DNA from: Micromonospora coxensis
GTDB taxonomy: Bacteria; Actinomycetota; Actinomycetes; Mycobacteriales; Micromonosporaceae
DNA: 64,000 nucleotides
Reading direction: 5' to 3'
NCBI RefSeq assembly: GCF_900090295.1
Contig: NZ_LT607753.1
Span: 2,418,001 to 2,482,000 of the forward strand
The position numbers and the translations under genes are program-made. The notes beneath the pieces were generated by a model, which was given only the letters and a program-made list of their open reading frames with translations, did no database searches and was not told where the DNA came from. How positions within the stretch are numbered: the stretch's first letter is position 1; the number at the start of each line of letters is the position of its first letter. Of this stretch, positions 1-8,536 are shown piece after piece.

Positions 1-790
1 GACCCGCGCCGGCCCGGCTGACCGGGACGGGTCGACCGGGGAACGGGTCACCGCCGGCGGCCAGCGCGGTCAGCATCGCGCCGGCCCGGGCGCGGGCGGC
101 GGCGTACACGCCGGAGCCGAGGCTGATCCGGGCCACCCCGAGCCGGGCCAGCTCGGCGACGGTCGGCGTGTCGGGGCGGAGCATCACGTTCACCGGGCCG
201 CCGACCTCCGCCACGAACCGGCCGACCAGCGCCGGGTCGGCCAGCAGGATCGGGTAGACGCAGTCCGCGCCGGCCGCCAGGTAGCGGCGGGCCCGCCGGA
301 CCCCCTCGTCGAACCCGCCGGCCGGGTCACCGCCGGCACGCAGGAAGACGTCGACCCGGGCGTTGACCACCAGGGCCTCCCCGGCCGCCGCGCGTACGGC
401 CGCGAGCAGGTCGGCCTGCTCGTCCACGTCGCACAGTTCCCTGGTACGCGGGTCGGAGTCCTCCAGGTTGAGCCCGGCCGCCCCGGTGGCGAGCAGCCGC
501 TCGACCAGCTCGGCCGGGCGCAGCCCGTACCCCCGCTCCAGGTCGGCGGTGACCGGGACGGCGACCGTCCGGACCACCCGGGCCACCGCGTCGAACATCT
601 CCCCCACCGGCGTGGCCTCGCCGTCGGCGTGGCCCAGCGCCTCGGCCACGGCGGCGCTGCTGGTGGCGACGGCGGGGAAGCCGGCGTCGGCCACGGCACG
701 GGCCGAGCCGGCGTCCCAGGCGTTCGGCAGGATCAGCGGGTCACCCGGTCGGTGCAGGGCGCGCAGGGCGGCGGCGGTACGGATCGTCAT
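1..790 (-). CDS. Isocitrate lyase/PEP mutase family enzyme (3' end cut by window edge)
   Basis: The minus-strand frame is open from ATG at 790 to the window edge, giving 263 codons without a stop. It opens MTIRTAAALRALHRPGD and carries the alpha/beta-barrel family features: an early NAWDAGSARA segment, TADLERGYG around the catalytic loop, and VNARVDVFL matching the NARTD strand of the family. Members cleave or rearrange small 2-oxo or phosphono acids using Mg2+; the substrate here cannot be told. It is divergent from the MocR regulator at 838, an arrangement that suggests local control. No ribosome-binding site precedes the ATG; a GAGAAT hexamer lies 6 nt upstream, so a leaderless transcript is possible. 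The C-terminus lies outside the window. Confidence 0.85.
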   Translation of the reverse strand, partial: MTIRTAAALRALHRPGDPLILPNAWDAGSARAVADAGFPAVATSSAAVAEALGHADGEATPVGEMFDAVARVVRTVAVPVTADLERGYGLRPAELVERLLATGAAGLNLEDSDPRTRELCDVDEQADLLAAVRAAAGEALVVNARVDVFLRAGGDPAGGFDEGVRRARRYLAAGADCVYPILLADPALVGRFVAEVGGPVNVMLRPDTPTVAELARLGVARISLGSGVYAAARARAGAMLTALAAGGDPFPGRPVPVSRAGAG

Positions 791-802
791 GGCCCGATTC
801 TC

Positions 803-837
803 GGCCGGTGACCGGCCCACGCCTAAGCTCCAATCCC
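803..837. promoter_or_regulatory. Palindrome and leaderless -10 in the divergent intergenic region
   Basis: Positions 803-817 form a 15-nt palindrome (GGCCGGT-G-ACCGGCC) midway between the two divergent starts, a candidate operator for the MocR protein or another regulator. TAAGCT at 824-829 lies 8 nt before GTG 838, the spacing of actinobacterial leaderless promoters. High-GC DNA makes GGCCGG palindromes common by chance, so the operator role is only suggested. Confidence 0.4.
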
Positions 838-2253
838 GTGTCGATGGACTGGGCCGGTTTCGGCGTCGACCTGCACCTGGAGTTGGACGCCACCGGCGGA
901 CGCCGGGCCGGTCTGGAACGCGCCCTGCGGGCGGCGATCCGGGACGGGCGGCTGCCGCCGTCGACCCGGCTGCCCGCGACCCGCGCGCTCGCCGCCGAAC
1001 TGGGCCTGGCCCGGGGTACGGTCAGCGCCGCCTACGACCAGCTCGTCGCCGAGGGCTGGCTGGTGGCCCGGGTCGGCGCCGGCACCGAGGTGAGCGCGCT
1101 GCGGCAGATCCCGCCGCCCTCCCCCGCCCGGCCGGCGGGCCCCGCCACCCCCCGGTACGACCTGCGCCCGGGCAGCCCCGACCTGGCGGCCTTCCCGGTC
1201 ACCGCCTGGCTGCGGGCGACCCGCCGGGCGCTGGCCGTCGCGCCGGTGAGCGCGTACGGGTACGGCGACCCGCGCGGGCGTCCCGAGCTGCGCGCCGCGC
1301 TCGCCGGCTATCTGGGCCGGGCCCGGGGCTTGCTCGCCGACCCGGAGCGGATCGTGGTCACCACCGGGTACGCGCAGGCGCTGGTCCTGCTCACCACGGT
1401 GCTGCGCGGCACCGGCCCGCCGGTGCTGGCGATGGAGGACCCCGGACTGCCCTTCCACCGCGAGGTGGTCCGCCGCCAGGGCGCCCGTGTGCTGCCGCTG
1501 CCGGTGGACGACCGGGGCGCGCGGACCGACCTGCTCGGCGTCGGCGCGCTGGCCGGGGTCGCCGCCGCCGTGCTCACCCCGGCGCACCAGTACCCGACCG
1601 GGGTGACCCTGCACCCGGCCCGCCGGCACGCGCTGACCGGCTGGGCGCGCGACGCCGACGCCCTGGTGGTGGAGGACGACTACGACGGCGAGTTCCGCTA
1701 CGACCGGCAGCCGGTCGGCGCGGTGCAGGGCATGGCCCCGGAGCAGGTCGCGTACGTCGGCACCGCGGCCAAGACGCTCGGGCCGGGGCTGCGGCTGGCC
1801 TGGCTGATGCTGCCGGCCCGGCTGGTGGAGCCGGTGGTGGAGGCCAAACGGCACCTGGACGTGCAGACCGAGGTGGTCGGGCAGCTCGCCCTCGCCGACC
1901 TGATCACCACCCACGGGTACGACCGGCAGGTACGGACCGTGCGCCGCCGCTACCGGCAGCGACGCGACCTGCTGCTGGAGCGCCTCGGCGGGTGGGCGGC
2001 CGTGGGCGGGGTCTCGGCCGGGCTGCACGCCACCGTGGCGCTGCCGCCGGACGGGCCCGGCGAGGCCGAGGTGCTGGCCGGGGCGAGCGCCCGGGGGCTG
2101 GCGCTGGCCGGCCTGGACGCGCACCGGCACCACCCCGGCAGTGGTGGTGCACCCGGCCTCGTCGTCGGGTACGCCACCGCGCCGGGGCACCGGTACCCGG
2201 CCGCCCTGGACGTGCTCGCCGACGTGCTGCGTACCACCGGCGGCCGGACCTGA
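838..2253 (+). CDS. MocR/PdxR-type regulator (GntR wHTH fused to aminotransferase domain)
   Basis: This is a 471-residue fusion. Residues about 10-80 are a GntR winged helix (LPATRALAAELGLARGTVSA) and about 100-460 form a fold-type I aminotransferase domain with PAHQYPTG, VEDDYDGEFRYD and the PLP-lysine region GTAAKTLGPGLRLAW. Family members bind PLP or a PLP adduct and regulate vitamin B6, taurine, GABA or similar pathways, often a divergent neighbour. The frame stays open to an upstream GTG at 808, but GTG 838 is preferred because it sits 8 nt behind TAAGCT; ATG 844 is another option. The target is probably the divergent PEP-mutase-like gene, by position only. Confidence 0.9.
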   Translation: MSMDWAGFGVDLHLELDATGGRRAGLERALRAAIRDGRLPPSTRLPATRALAAELGLARGTVSAAYDQLVAEGWLVARVGAGTEVSALRQIPPPSPARPAGPATPRYDLRPGSPDLAAFPVTAWLRATRRALAVAPVSAYGYGDPRGRPELRAALAGYLGRARGLLADPERIVVTTGYAQALVLLTTVLRGTGPPVLAMEDPGLPFHREVVRRQGARVLPLPVDDRGARTDLLGVGALAGVAAAVLTPAHQYPTGVTLHPARRHALTGWARDADALVVEDDYDGEFRYDRQPVGAVQGMAPEQVAYVGTAAKTLGPGLRLAWLMLPARLVEPVVEAKRHLDVQTEVVGQLALADLITTHGYDRQVRTVRRRYRQRRDLLLERLGGWAAVGGVSAGLHATVALPPDGPGEAEVLAGASARGLALAGLDAHRHHPGSGGAPGLVVGYATAPGHRYPAALDVLADVLRTTGGRT

Positions 2254-2265
2254 CCACGGCCCGGC

Positions 2266-2281
2266 CCGGCGGCGCCGCCGG
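2266..2281. terminator. Possible bidirectional hairpin between convergent genes
   Basis: A 16-nt perfect palindrome (CCGGCGGC/GCCGCCGG) lies 13 nt after the MocR stop and just beyond the convergent MFS gene. It has no loop-forming spacer and no T tract, so it is only a possible terminator. Confidence 0.3.
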
Positions 2282-2308
2282 CCCCCGTGTCCGACGGCGC
2301 CGCCCGGC

Positions 2309-3811
2309 TCATCCGACCCGCTCGACCACCGCATCCCGCTCGACCCCGGCGGCCGGAGCGGTCATCGCGCCGGGCTCGGCCACGGCACCGCGATCGGTCG
2401 CAGTGGCCTGCTCGACCGCCGGCCGGGTGGGGCGGCGCAGCGCCGTCAGCGCCACCAGCAGCGCGGCGGTGACCAGGGCCGCGGCGACGGTGAACGCGGT
2501 CCGGTAGCCGGCGGCGAGCGCCTCCGCCTCGACCCAGCCGGCGTCCCGCAGGCCGTCGCTGCGCGCGGCGGCGAGGGTGGCCAGCGCGGCGAGCCCGAGC
2601 GCGCCGCCGACCTGCTGCGTGGTGTTGACCAGCCCGGACGCGAGTCCGGCGTCGGCCGGGTCGGCGCCGGCCATGGCGAGCGTGGTGACCGCCGGCAGGG
2701 TCAGCCCGCCGGCCAGGCCGAAGACCAGCATCGCCGGGAGCACGTCGGTCAGGTACCGGCCGTCGGCCGGCAGCCGGGCCAGCAGCAGGAACGCGAGGAC
2801 CGCCAGGCCCAGTCCGGCGACCAGCACGGCCCGTCCGCCGTAGCGGGCGATCAGCCGGCCGGCCAGTCCGAGCGAGATCGCCGCGATCATCACCGGGGTG
2901 GGCAGGAAGGCCAGTCCGGTGGCGGCCGGCGCGAATCCGAGCACGAGCTGGAGTTCCAGCGCGAGCAGGAACTGGAAGCCGAAGAAGGCGGCCACCGCGA
3001 GGAACTGCACCACGTTGGCGGCGACCAGGTCCGGCGTACGCAGGATCCGGGGCGGCAGCAGCGGGTGGGCGGCGACCATCTGCCGCAGCGCGAAACCCCC
3101 GAGCAGCGCCACGCCCAGCGCGCCGGCGGCGAGGGTGCGCGGCGAGGTCCAGCCGTGCTCGCCGGTGCCGACGATGGCGACCACCGTGGCCATCAGCCCG
3201 CCGGTGACCAGCGTCGCGCCGGCCAGGTCGAGCCCGCCGCGCAGTCCGACCCCCCGGTCCCCCGGCACCCACCGCAGGGCGCCGGCCAGGATGGCCGCCC
3301 CGATCGGCAGGTTGATCAGGAAGATCGCCCGCCAGCCGGCCCACTCGGTGAGCAGCCCGCCGGCGAGCAGCCCGATGGACGAGCCGGCGGCCCCGGTGAA
3401 GCTGAAAACCGCGATGGCCCGGGCCCGCTCCGCCGGGGCGGGGAAGAGCGCGACGATCATGCCGAGGCCGACCGCGGTGGTGAGCGCGCCGCCCGCGCCC
3501 TGGAGGAACCGGGCGACGACCAGGGTCGCCGGGTCGACGGCGAGCGCGCAGGCCAGCGAGGCGAGGGTGAAGAGGGTGACCCCGCCGAGGAGGACCCGGC
3601 GGCGACCGGCCAGGTCGCCGAGGCGGCCGGCGAGCAGGAGCAGCCCGCCGAAGGCGACCAGGTAGGCGTTCACCACCCAGGCCAGCCCGGTCGCGGAGAA
3701 GCCGAGGTCGTCGTCGATGGCCGGCAGCGCCACCGCGACGATGCTGCCATCCAGAATGATCATGAGGCTGCCGGCGCAGAGGACGAGCAGCGCCTTCCAG
3801 CGGTCTCCCAT
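2309..3811 (-). CDS. MFS drug transporter, DHA2 (EmrB/QacA) type
   Basis: A 500-residue polytopic membrane protein with about 14 hydrophobic segments, the count expected of the DHA2 proton-antiporter family. Motif A reads GRLGDLAGRRRVLL in loop 2-3 (about residues 60-75) and the motif C region is GAAGSSIGLLAGG in helix 5. These export lipophilic or cationic drugs using the proton gradient. The start MGDRWKALL at 3811 is preferred over ATG 3832 because GGGAG sits 7 nt before it. It is divergent from the HxlR regulator at 3891, a common regulator-pump pairing, so the HxlR protein probably controls it. The substrate is unknown. Confidence 0.9.
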   Translation of the reverse strand: MGDRWKALLVLCAGSLMIILDGSIVAVALPAIDDDLGFSATGLAWVVNAYLVAFGGLLLLAGRLGDLAGRRRVLLGGVTLFTLASLACALAVDPATLVVARFLQGAGGALTTAVGLGMIVALFPAPAERARAIAVFSFTGAAGSSIGLLAGGLLTEWAGWRAIFLINLPIGAAILAGALRWVPGDRGVGLRGGLDLAGATLVTGGLMATVVAIVGTGEHGWTSPRTLAAGALGVALLGGFALRQMVAAHPLLPPRILRTPDLVAANVVQFLAVAAFFGFQFLLALELQLVLGFAPAATGLAFLPTPVMIAAISLGLAGRLIARYGGRAVLVAGLGLAVLAFLLLARLPADGRYLTDVLPAMLVFGLAGGLTLPAVTTLAMAGADPADAGLASGLVNTTQQVGGALGLAALATLAAARSDGLRDAGWVEAEALAAGYRTAFTVAAALVTAALLVALTALRRPTRPAVEQATATDRGAVAEPGAMTAPAAGVERDAVVERVG

Positions 3812-3890
3812 CGGGTCACTCCCTGGGTGCACGGTTTGTTACCGAGGACATCGTCTGTGACCATGACACCGAGCGGAAGGAGGCACTTTC

Positions 3891-4286
3891 GTGTCCCAGG
3901 GGAACGACTGTGTGACCATCGGCGCGGCCCAGGCGCGGGCCTGCACCGTCCGGGAGGCGCTGGACCGGGTGGGCGGCAAGTGGAGCATCGGCATCCTGGT
4001 CGCCGCCGCCCGAGGGCCGGTCCGCTTCACCGAACTGGAGCGGGAGGTGGAGGGGATCAGCCGGCGGATGCTCACGCTGACCCTGCGCAACCTGGAACGT
4101 GACGGCCTGCTGCACCGGAAGGTGTACCCGACCGTGCCGCCCAAGGTCGAGTACACCGCCACCCCGATGGCGCGGGAGCTGTACGACTCCCTGGTGGCGC
4201 TCACCGACTGGGCCGAGCGCCACCGGCTGGCGATCAGCGCGGCGCGGGCGGCGTACGACCGGGAGCACGGCGTCACCGACGACTGA
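3891..4286 (+). CDS. HxlR family winged-helix regulator
   Basis: A 131-residue single-domain regulator. The N-terminal CTVREALDRVGGKWSIGIL is the family hallmark, with a cysteine just before the first helix that can be redox- or electrophile-sensitive in relatives. Recognition helix and wing are ISRRMLTLTLRNLERDGLL and VPPKVEYTATPMAREL. The GTG start has a strong ribosome site (GGAAGGAGG, 7 nt away). The 79-bp gap to the MFS gene is less GC-rich than its surroundings and is the likely operator. Redox sensing is an inference from family members. Confidence 0.93.
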   Translation: MSQGNDCVTIGAAQARACTVREALDRVGGKWSIGILVAAARGPVRFTELEREVEGISRRMLTLTLRNLERDGLLHRKVYPTVPPKVEYTATPMARELYDSLVALTDWAERHRLAISAARAAYDREHGVTDD

Positions 4287-4315
4287 GCGGGTGTGGCGAA
4301 GGCCACCCGATCACT

Positions 4316-4350
4316 CTGACCGATCGGTCAGGCTCTGACCGATCGGTCAG
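4316..4350. promoter_or_regulatory. Tandem perfect palindromes: TetR operator
   Basis: CTGACCGATCGGTCAG occurs twice, at 4316-4331 and 4335-4350, each a perfect 16-nt palindrome, with centres 19 bp apart. GACCGATCGGTC-like palindromes are classical operators of TetR repressors of efflux pumps. The second copy ends 3 nt before the first possible ATG of the tetR gene, so binding would cover the promoter or transcript start. Confidence 0.85.
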
Positions 4351-4352
4351 GC

Positions 4353-4943
4353 ATGCTGGTGGGCATGGCTCGCGTGACCCCGCAGACGCACGGCGACATC
4401 CTGGCCGCCGCGGCGCGGCGGTTCGCGGTGACCGGCTACAAGGGCACCTCGTTGCAGGACATCGCCCGGGAGGTCGGCTGCTCCAAGGCGGCGGTGCTCT
4501 ACCACTTCGCCAACAAGGAGGCCCTGCTCGCCGAGCTGATGGCCAAGCCGCTCGACGTGCTGCGGCAGCTCGACGAACAGCTCGCCGGCCTCGACGGCGC
4601 CGACGCCCAACGGGCCGCCGCGGAGGGCTTCGTCGACCTCGCGGTGCGCTTCCGTCGGGAGATCGCCCTGCTCCGCGGCGAGTTCCCCGACCTGCTGGCG
4701 CAACCGGCGTTCGCCCACGTCCAACGGATCTCCGAGCGGCTGATCGACGCGCTCACCGGGCACACCGACCGGGTGGCGGCCCGGATCGCCGCCCTGGTGC
4801 TGCTCGCCGGGATCCCCGAGGCGTGCGCCGAGTTCGTGGACGTCCCCGACGACGAGCTGCGTCGCGCCCTGCTGGCCATCGCCCGACGGGTGCTGGCCCC
4901 GCTGGACCCGCCACCACCACCCGCCCCATCCGTCAACCACTGA
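4353..4943 (+). CDS. TetR/AcrR family repressor
   Basis: A 196-residue regulator with a textbook N-terminal HTH (ILAAAARRFAVTGYKGTSLQDIAREVGCSKAAVLYHFANKEALL written here in pieces: helix 1 ILAAAARRFA, turn GTSLQDIAREV, recognition CSKAAVLYHF). The C-terminal half is the ligand-binding domain with no family name I can assign. ATG 4353 and ATG 4365 are both possible; neither has a clear ribosome site, and both lie just downstream of the double operator, consistent with a leaderless or near-leaderless autoregulated mRNA. The MMPL transporter follows after 13 nt, so this is a repressor-exporter operon. Confidence 0.92.
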   Translation: MLVGMARVTPQTHGDILAAAARRFAVTGYKGTSLQDIAREVGCSKAAVLYHFANKEALLAELMAKPLDVLRQLDEQLAGLDGADAQRAAAEGFVDLAVRFRREIALLRGEFPDLLAQPAFAHVQRISERLIDALTGHTDRVAARIAALVLLAGIPEACAEFVDVPDDELRRALLAIARRVLAPLDPPPPPAPSVNH

Positions 4944-4956
4944 GGACAAGGATCTG

Positions 4957-7134
4957 ATGGCGACCCTGCTGTACCGGCTCGGCCGGGCCTCACTGCGCCG
5001 CCGGCGACTCGTCGTCGCCGTCTGGCTCGTCGTACTCGTCGGCCTCGGCGTCGCCGCGGCGACGCTGAAGGGCCCCACGGCGAGCAACTTCACCATGCCC
5101 GGCACCGAGTCGCAGCAGGCGCTCGACCTGCTCGCCGAGCGGTTCCCGGCGGCCAGCGGCGCGACCGGCACCATCGCGGTCAAGGCGCCCGCACCCGGCC
5201 AGCTCGGCACCCCCGAGGGGCAGGCCGTGGTCGGCCAGGTCGTCCAGGAGGCCGCCGCGCTGCCCGGCGTGGTCGGCGCCGTCGACCCGTTCCAGGTCCA
5301 GGCGCTCTCCCCCGACGGCCGGTACGCCCTGGTCCAGGTGCAGTTCGCCGAGGGCGCGGACGCGGTGACCGACGAGCAGCGCGAGGCGTACGAGAAGGTC
5401 GGCGCGCAGGCCGAGGCGCAGGGCTGGCAGATCGCGCCCGGCGGTGAGGTGCTCAACGCCGAGCCGGAGGTCGGCTCCACCGAGGCGCTGGGCGTGCTGG
5501 TCGCCGCGATCGTCCTCGTCATCACCTTCGGCTCGCTGGTCGCCGCCGGGATGACCATGCTCAACGCGCTGATCGGCGTCGGCGTCGGCATGGCCGGCCT
5601 GTTCGCCCTCAGCGGCGTGGTCGAGCTGACCAGCACCGCGCCGATCCTGGCCCTGATGCTCGGCCTGGCGGTCGGCATCGACTACTCGCTCTTCATCACC
5701 TCCCGGCACCGGCAGAACCTGCTCGACGGGCTGGAGCCGGACGAGGCGGTCGGCCGGGCCGTGGGCACCGCCGGCTCCGCCGTGGTCTTCGCCGGCGCGA
5801 CCGTGGTCATCGCGCTGGCCGGCCTGGCCGTGGTGGACATCCCGTTCCTCACCGTGATGGGTCTCGCCGCCGCCGGCACGGTCACCGTCGCGGTGCTGGT
5901 CGCCATCACCCTCGCCCCGGCGCTGCTCGGCTTCGCCGGCCGTCGGGTGCTGCCCCGCAAGCTGCGCGGACGCGAGGCGGTCGAGTCCCCCGCCACCGGC
6001 TCGGAGGACCGTTCCGGCTTCGGCTTCCGCTGGGCGCACTGGGTGACGAAGCTGCGCGTCCCGGTGATCCTGGTCGGCGTGCTCGGCCTCGGGCTGCTCG
6101 CGCTGCCCGCCCAGGACATGCGGCTGGCCCTGCCGGACGCCGCCACCGCCCCGGAGGGCACCCCGGCCCGGGTCAGCAACGACGTCATCCGGGAGGGCTT
6201 CGGCCCCGGCTTCACCGGCCGGCTCGCGGTGGTCGTCACCTCCGACTCGCCGCAGACCACCCAGGCCGCCGTGCCGCAGGTGACCGCGCTGATCCAGCGT
6301 ACGGAGAACGTGCTGGCCGTGGCCCCGCCGCAGGTCGACCCCTCGGGCCGGACCGCGCTGCTCGGGGTCATCCCCAAGACCGGGCCGACCGACGCGGCCA
6401 CCGAGACGCTGGTCAACGACATCCGGGCGGAGGTCGGCTCGATCGGCGGCGCGCAGGTGCTGCTCACCGGCGTCACCGCGATCGGCATCGACGTCTCCGA
6501 GAAGCTCACCGACGCGCTGCCGGTCTACCTGCTGCTCGTGGTCGGCCTGTCGATCCTGCTGCTGATGCTGGTGTTCCGCTCGATCCTGGTGCCGGTCAAG
6601 GCGGCGCTGGGCTTCCTGCTCACCGTGGCCGCCACCTTCGGCATCACGGTCTGGGTGTTCCAGCAGGGCAACCTGGCCGGCCTGGTCGGCCTGGACACCC
6701 CCGGCCCGCTGATCAGCTTCCTGCCGATCCTGCTCATCGGCATCCTGTTCGGCCTGGCCATGGACTACGAGGTCTTCCTCGTCTCCCGGATGCGGGAGGA
6801 CTTCGTGCACGGCGACACCGCCCACCAGGCCACCATCAACGGCATGGGCCACGGCGCGCGGGTGGTCACCGCCGCCGCGCTGATCATGATCTCGGTCTTC
6901 GGCGGCTTCGTCTTCCTCGACGACCCGGTCATCAAGTCGATGGGCTTCGCGCTGGCCGTCGGCGTCGCGATCGACGCGTTCGTGGTCCGGATGACCATCG
7001 TCCCGGCGGTGATGTCGCTGCTGAACAACTCCGCCTGGTGGCTGCCGCGCTGGCTGGACAAGGTCCTGCCGAACGTGGACGTCGAGGGCGAGGGGCTGCG
7101 GGCCCACCTCGACCGGGAACCGGCCAACGTCTGA
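4957..7134 (+). CDS. MMPL family RND transporter
   Basis: A 725-residue membrane protein with the two-fold MmpL layout: an N-terminal helix (residues about 12-35), a periplasmic loop, a first helix bundle with GIDYSLF, a second large loop, and a second bundle with AMDYEVFLVSRMRED. The paired D-Y motifs are the proton-relay positions of MMPL proteins. Such proteins export lipids, polyketides or hydrophobic drugs. Start ATG has AAGGA 5-6 nt upstream. It is cotranscribed with the TetR gene 13 nt before it. A strong hairpin follows at 7149. It lacks the extra C-terminal domain of long mycobacterial MmpLs. The cargo is unknown. Confidence 0.93.
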   Translation: MATLLYRLGRASLRRRRLVVAVWLVVLVGLGVAAATLKGPTASNFTMPGTESQQALDLLAERFPAASGATGTIAVKAPAPGQLGTPEGQAVVGQVVQEAAALPGVVGAVDPFQVQALSPDGRYALVQVQFAEGADAVTDEQREAYEKVGAQAEAQGWQIAPGGEVLNAEPEVGSTEALGVLVAAIVLVITFGSLVAAGMTMLNALIGVGVGMAGLFALSGVVELTSTAPILALMLGLAVGIDYSLFITSRHRQNLLDGLEPDEAVGRAVGTAGSAVVFAGATVVIALAGLAVVDIPFLTVMGLAAAGTVTVAVLVAITLAPALLGFAGRRVLPRKLRGREAVESPATGSEDRSGFGFRWAHWVTKLRVPVILVGVLGLGLLALPAQDMRLALPDAATAPEGTPARVSNDVIREGFGPGFTGRLAVVVTSDSPQTTQAAVPQVTALIQRTENVLAVAPPQVDPSGRTALLGVIPKTGPTDAATETLVNDIRAEVGSIGGAQVLLTGVTAIGIDVSEKLTDALPVYLLLVVGLSILLLMLVFRSILVPVKAALGFLLTVAATFGITVWVFQQGNLAGLVGLDTPGPLISFLPILLIGILFGLAMDYEVFLVSRMREDFVHGDTAHQATINGMGHGARVVTAAALIMISVFGGFVFLDDPVIKSMGFALAVGVAIDAFVVRMTIVPAVMSLLNNSAWWLPRWLDKVLPNVDVEGEGLRAHLDREPANV

Positions 7135-7148
7135 CCGGCCTACGTGAC

Positions 7149-7180
7149 CAGGGCCCCCGCCGCACCCGGCGGGGGCCCTG
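7149..7180. terminator. Bidirectional hairpin terminator
   Basis: A 13-bp perfect stem (7149-7161 with 7168-7180, CAGGGCCCCCGCC and its complement) has a 6-nt loop. It lies between the convergent MMPL and erythromycin-esterase-like genes, 14 nt after one stop and 10 nt after the other. Confidence 0.8.
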
Positions 7181-7189
7181 TCCGGTGTC

Positions 7190-8446
7190 CTAGACGCCCG
7201 CCGGGTACGTCTCCATCTCGCCCACCGCGGGGAGGGCGGGCAGCGGGTGCAGCGCCGTGGTCTCGTCGCACCAGATGAACGCGTCGTACCGGTCGGCCAG
7301 CCGGGTCGGCACGTAGTTGCCCCAGGACTCGAAGCTCGGGTCGTAGACCACCCCGATGGCGCGGTGGTCGAGCGGCGCGGTGGCCCACTCCGGCTGGTCG
7401 GGTCCACCGAGGACGAGCACCGCCCGCTCCGGCATCAGCTCGTGCAGCCGCCGCTCCAGCGAACCCTCCCGGGCCGGTGGCACCACCATCACCTCGGCCG
7501 GTGAGCCCCAACGCGGAGCGGCGATCACCGTGCCCCGGTAGCCGCCGAAGCCGACCAGCGCGACCGCGTCGGAGCCCAGCCGCTCCCGGGCGAGCTGGCC
7601 GATGTTGACCATGCCGCCGTCGGCCATGTCGGTGGCCCGGGCGTCACCGACGTGGGTGTTGTGCGCCCACACGATGCCCCGGGACCCGGGACCGTAGTGC
7701 TCCAGCAGCCGGTCCAGGGTGTCGGCCATGTGGATGTCCCGGACGTTCCACGACTCCGGTCCGCCGTGCACCATCGCCCGGTAGTAGCGCTCCGCGCCGG
7801 CCACCACCTGCGCGTTCTGCCAGGCCGCGAAGGCCGCCGGGCCGTCCGCCACGGCGTGTTCACGGGTACGCGCCAGCAGCCGCACCACCTCCTCCTCGCA
7901 CCGGGCGGAGACGAACCGGCTCGCGGCGCCGTACTCCTCGACCCGCCTGCCGTACGGCTCGAAGCAGCGGTAGGCGTCCTGCGCGGCCTCCAGCGAGCGC
8001 GGGTCCTCCTCGCCCAGGTAGTCGAAGATGGCCTGCATGGACTCCCAGAGGCTGTAGACGTCCAGCCCGTGGAAGCCCGCGCGCCCGCCCTCCGGGCGCT
8101 CCGCGTTCCACGCCCTCAACCAACGGCAGAAACGGTCCACCTCGGCGTTCGCCCACATCCAGGTGGGCCACCGCGCGAAGCTCTCCAGCGCGACACGCGG
8201 ATCCGCCGCCCCGCCGGGCGCGCCGGTCACCGACCGGTTCACCCGATCGCAGTCCGGCCAGTCCCCCTCCACCGCGACGAACGAGAAGCCCTGCTCGGCG
8301 ATGAGCCGGCGGGTGAGCTGCTCACGCAGCCGGTAGTAGTCGTAGCTGCCGTGGGTGGCCTCGCCGATCATCACCACCCGGGCGTCCCGGACGCGCGCCA
8401 GCAACGGGTCGAAGTCGCTCGGCGCGCCGAGCCGCTGAACCAGCAT
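7190..8446 (-). CDS. Erythromycin esterase family protein
   Basis: A 418-residue protein of the Ere-like family (PF05139). Landmarks are VVMIGEATHGSYDYY near residue 25, with the histidine and glutamate of the active site, FVAVEGDWPDCDRVNR, and IVWAHNTHVGDARATDM. True Ere enzymes hydrolyse the macrolactone ester, but most chromosomal relatives have no proven substrate, so macrolide hydrolysis is only possible. The start at ATG 8446 (MLVQRLGAPSDFDPLL) is chosen because the frame further upstream has no homology and because TAGCCG lies 5 nt before this ATG, mirroring the divergent DUF2795 gene. An erm gene sits 4 kb away. Confidence 0.87.
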   Translation of the reverse strand: MLVQRLGAPSDFDPLLARVRDARVVMIGEATHGSYDYYRLREQLTRRLIAEQGFSFVAVEGDWPDCDRVNRSVTGAPGGAADPRVALESFARWPTWMWANAEVDRFCRWLRAWNAERPEGGRAGFHGLDVYSLWESMQAIFDYLGEEDPRSLEAAQDAYRCFEPYGRRVEEYGAASRFVSARCEEEVVRLLARTREHAVADGPAAFAAWQNAQVVAGAERYYRAMVHGGPESWNVRDIHMADTLDRLLEHYGPGSRGIVWAHNTHVGDARATDMADGGMVNIGQLARERLGSDAVALVGFGGYRGTVIAAPRWGSPAEVMVVPPAREGSLERRLHELMPERAVLVLGGPDQPEWATAPLDHRAIGVVYDPSFESWGNYVPTRLADRYDAFIWCDETTALHPLPALPAVGEMETYPAGV

Positions 8447-8451
8447 GCGAG

Positions 8452-8530
8452 CGGCTACCCGGCGGCCCGGCGGACAAACACCCCGCCGCGCCGGGGCGGC
8501 GGGTGTGGCGGCGGGCTGAGGGGGTAGCCG
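8452..8530. promoter_or_regulatory. Mirror-image leaderless promoter pair
   Basis: GGGTAGCCG occurs on both strands, at 8460-8452 (minus) and 8522-8530 (plus), 5 and 6 nt before the divergent ATGs at 8446 and 8537. This is the -10-to-start spacing of leaderless actinobacterial genes, and it suggests shared control of the esterase-like gene and the DUF2795 gene. The hexamer TAGCCG is a weak -10, so this remains a suggestion. Confidence 0.4.
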
Positions 8531-8536
8531 GGCGGC

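Noticed and set aside
823..2334. Long open frames on the strand opposite to the MocR gene and at many other loci (for example 4990-7407 minus, 20867-22231 plus, 25036-28482 minus, 55642-59418 minus)
   Set aside because: They are antisense shadows caused by third-position GC bias. They are rich in Arg, Gly, His and Gln, have no domains, and overlap well-supported genes completely.
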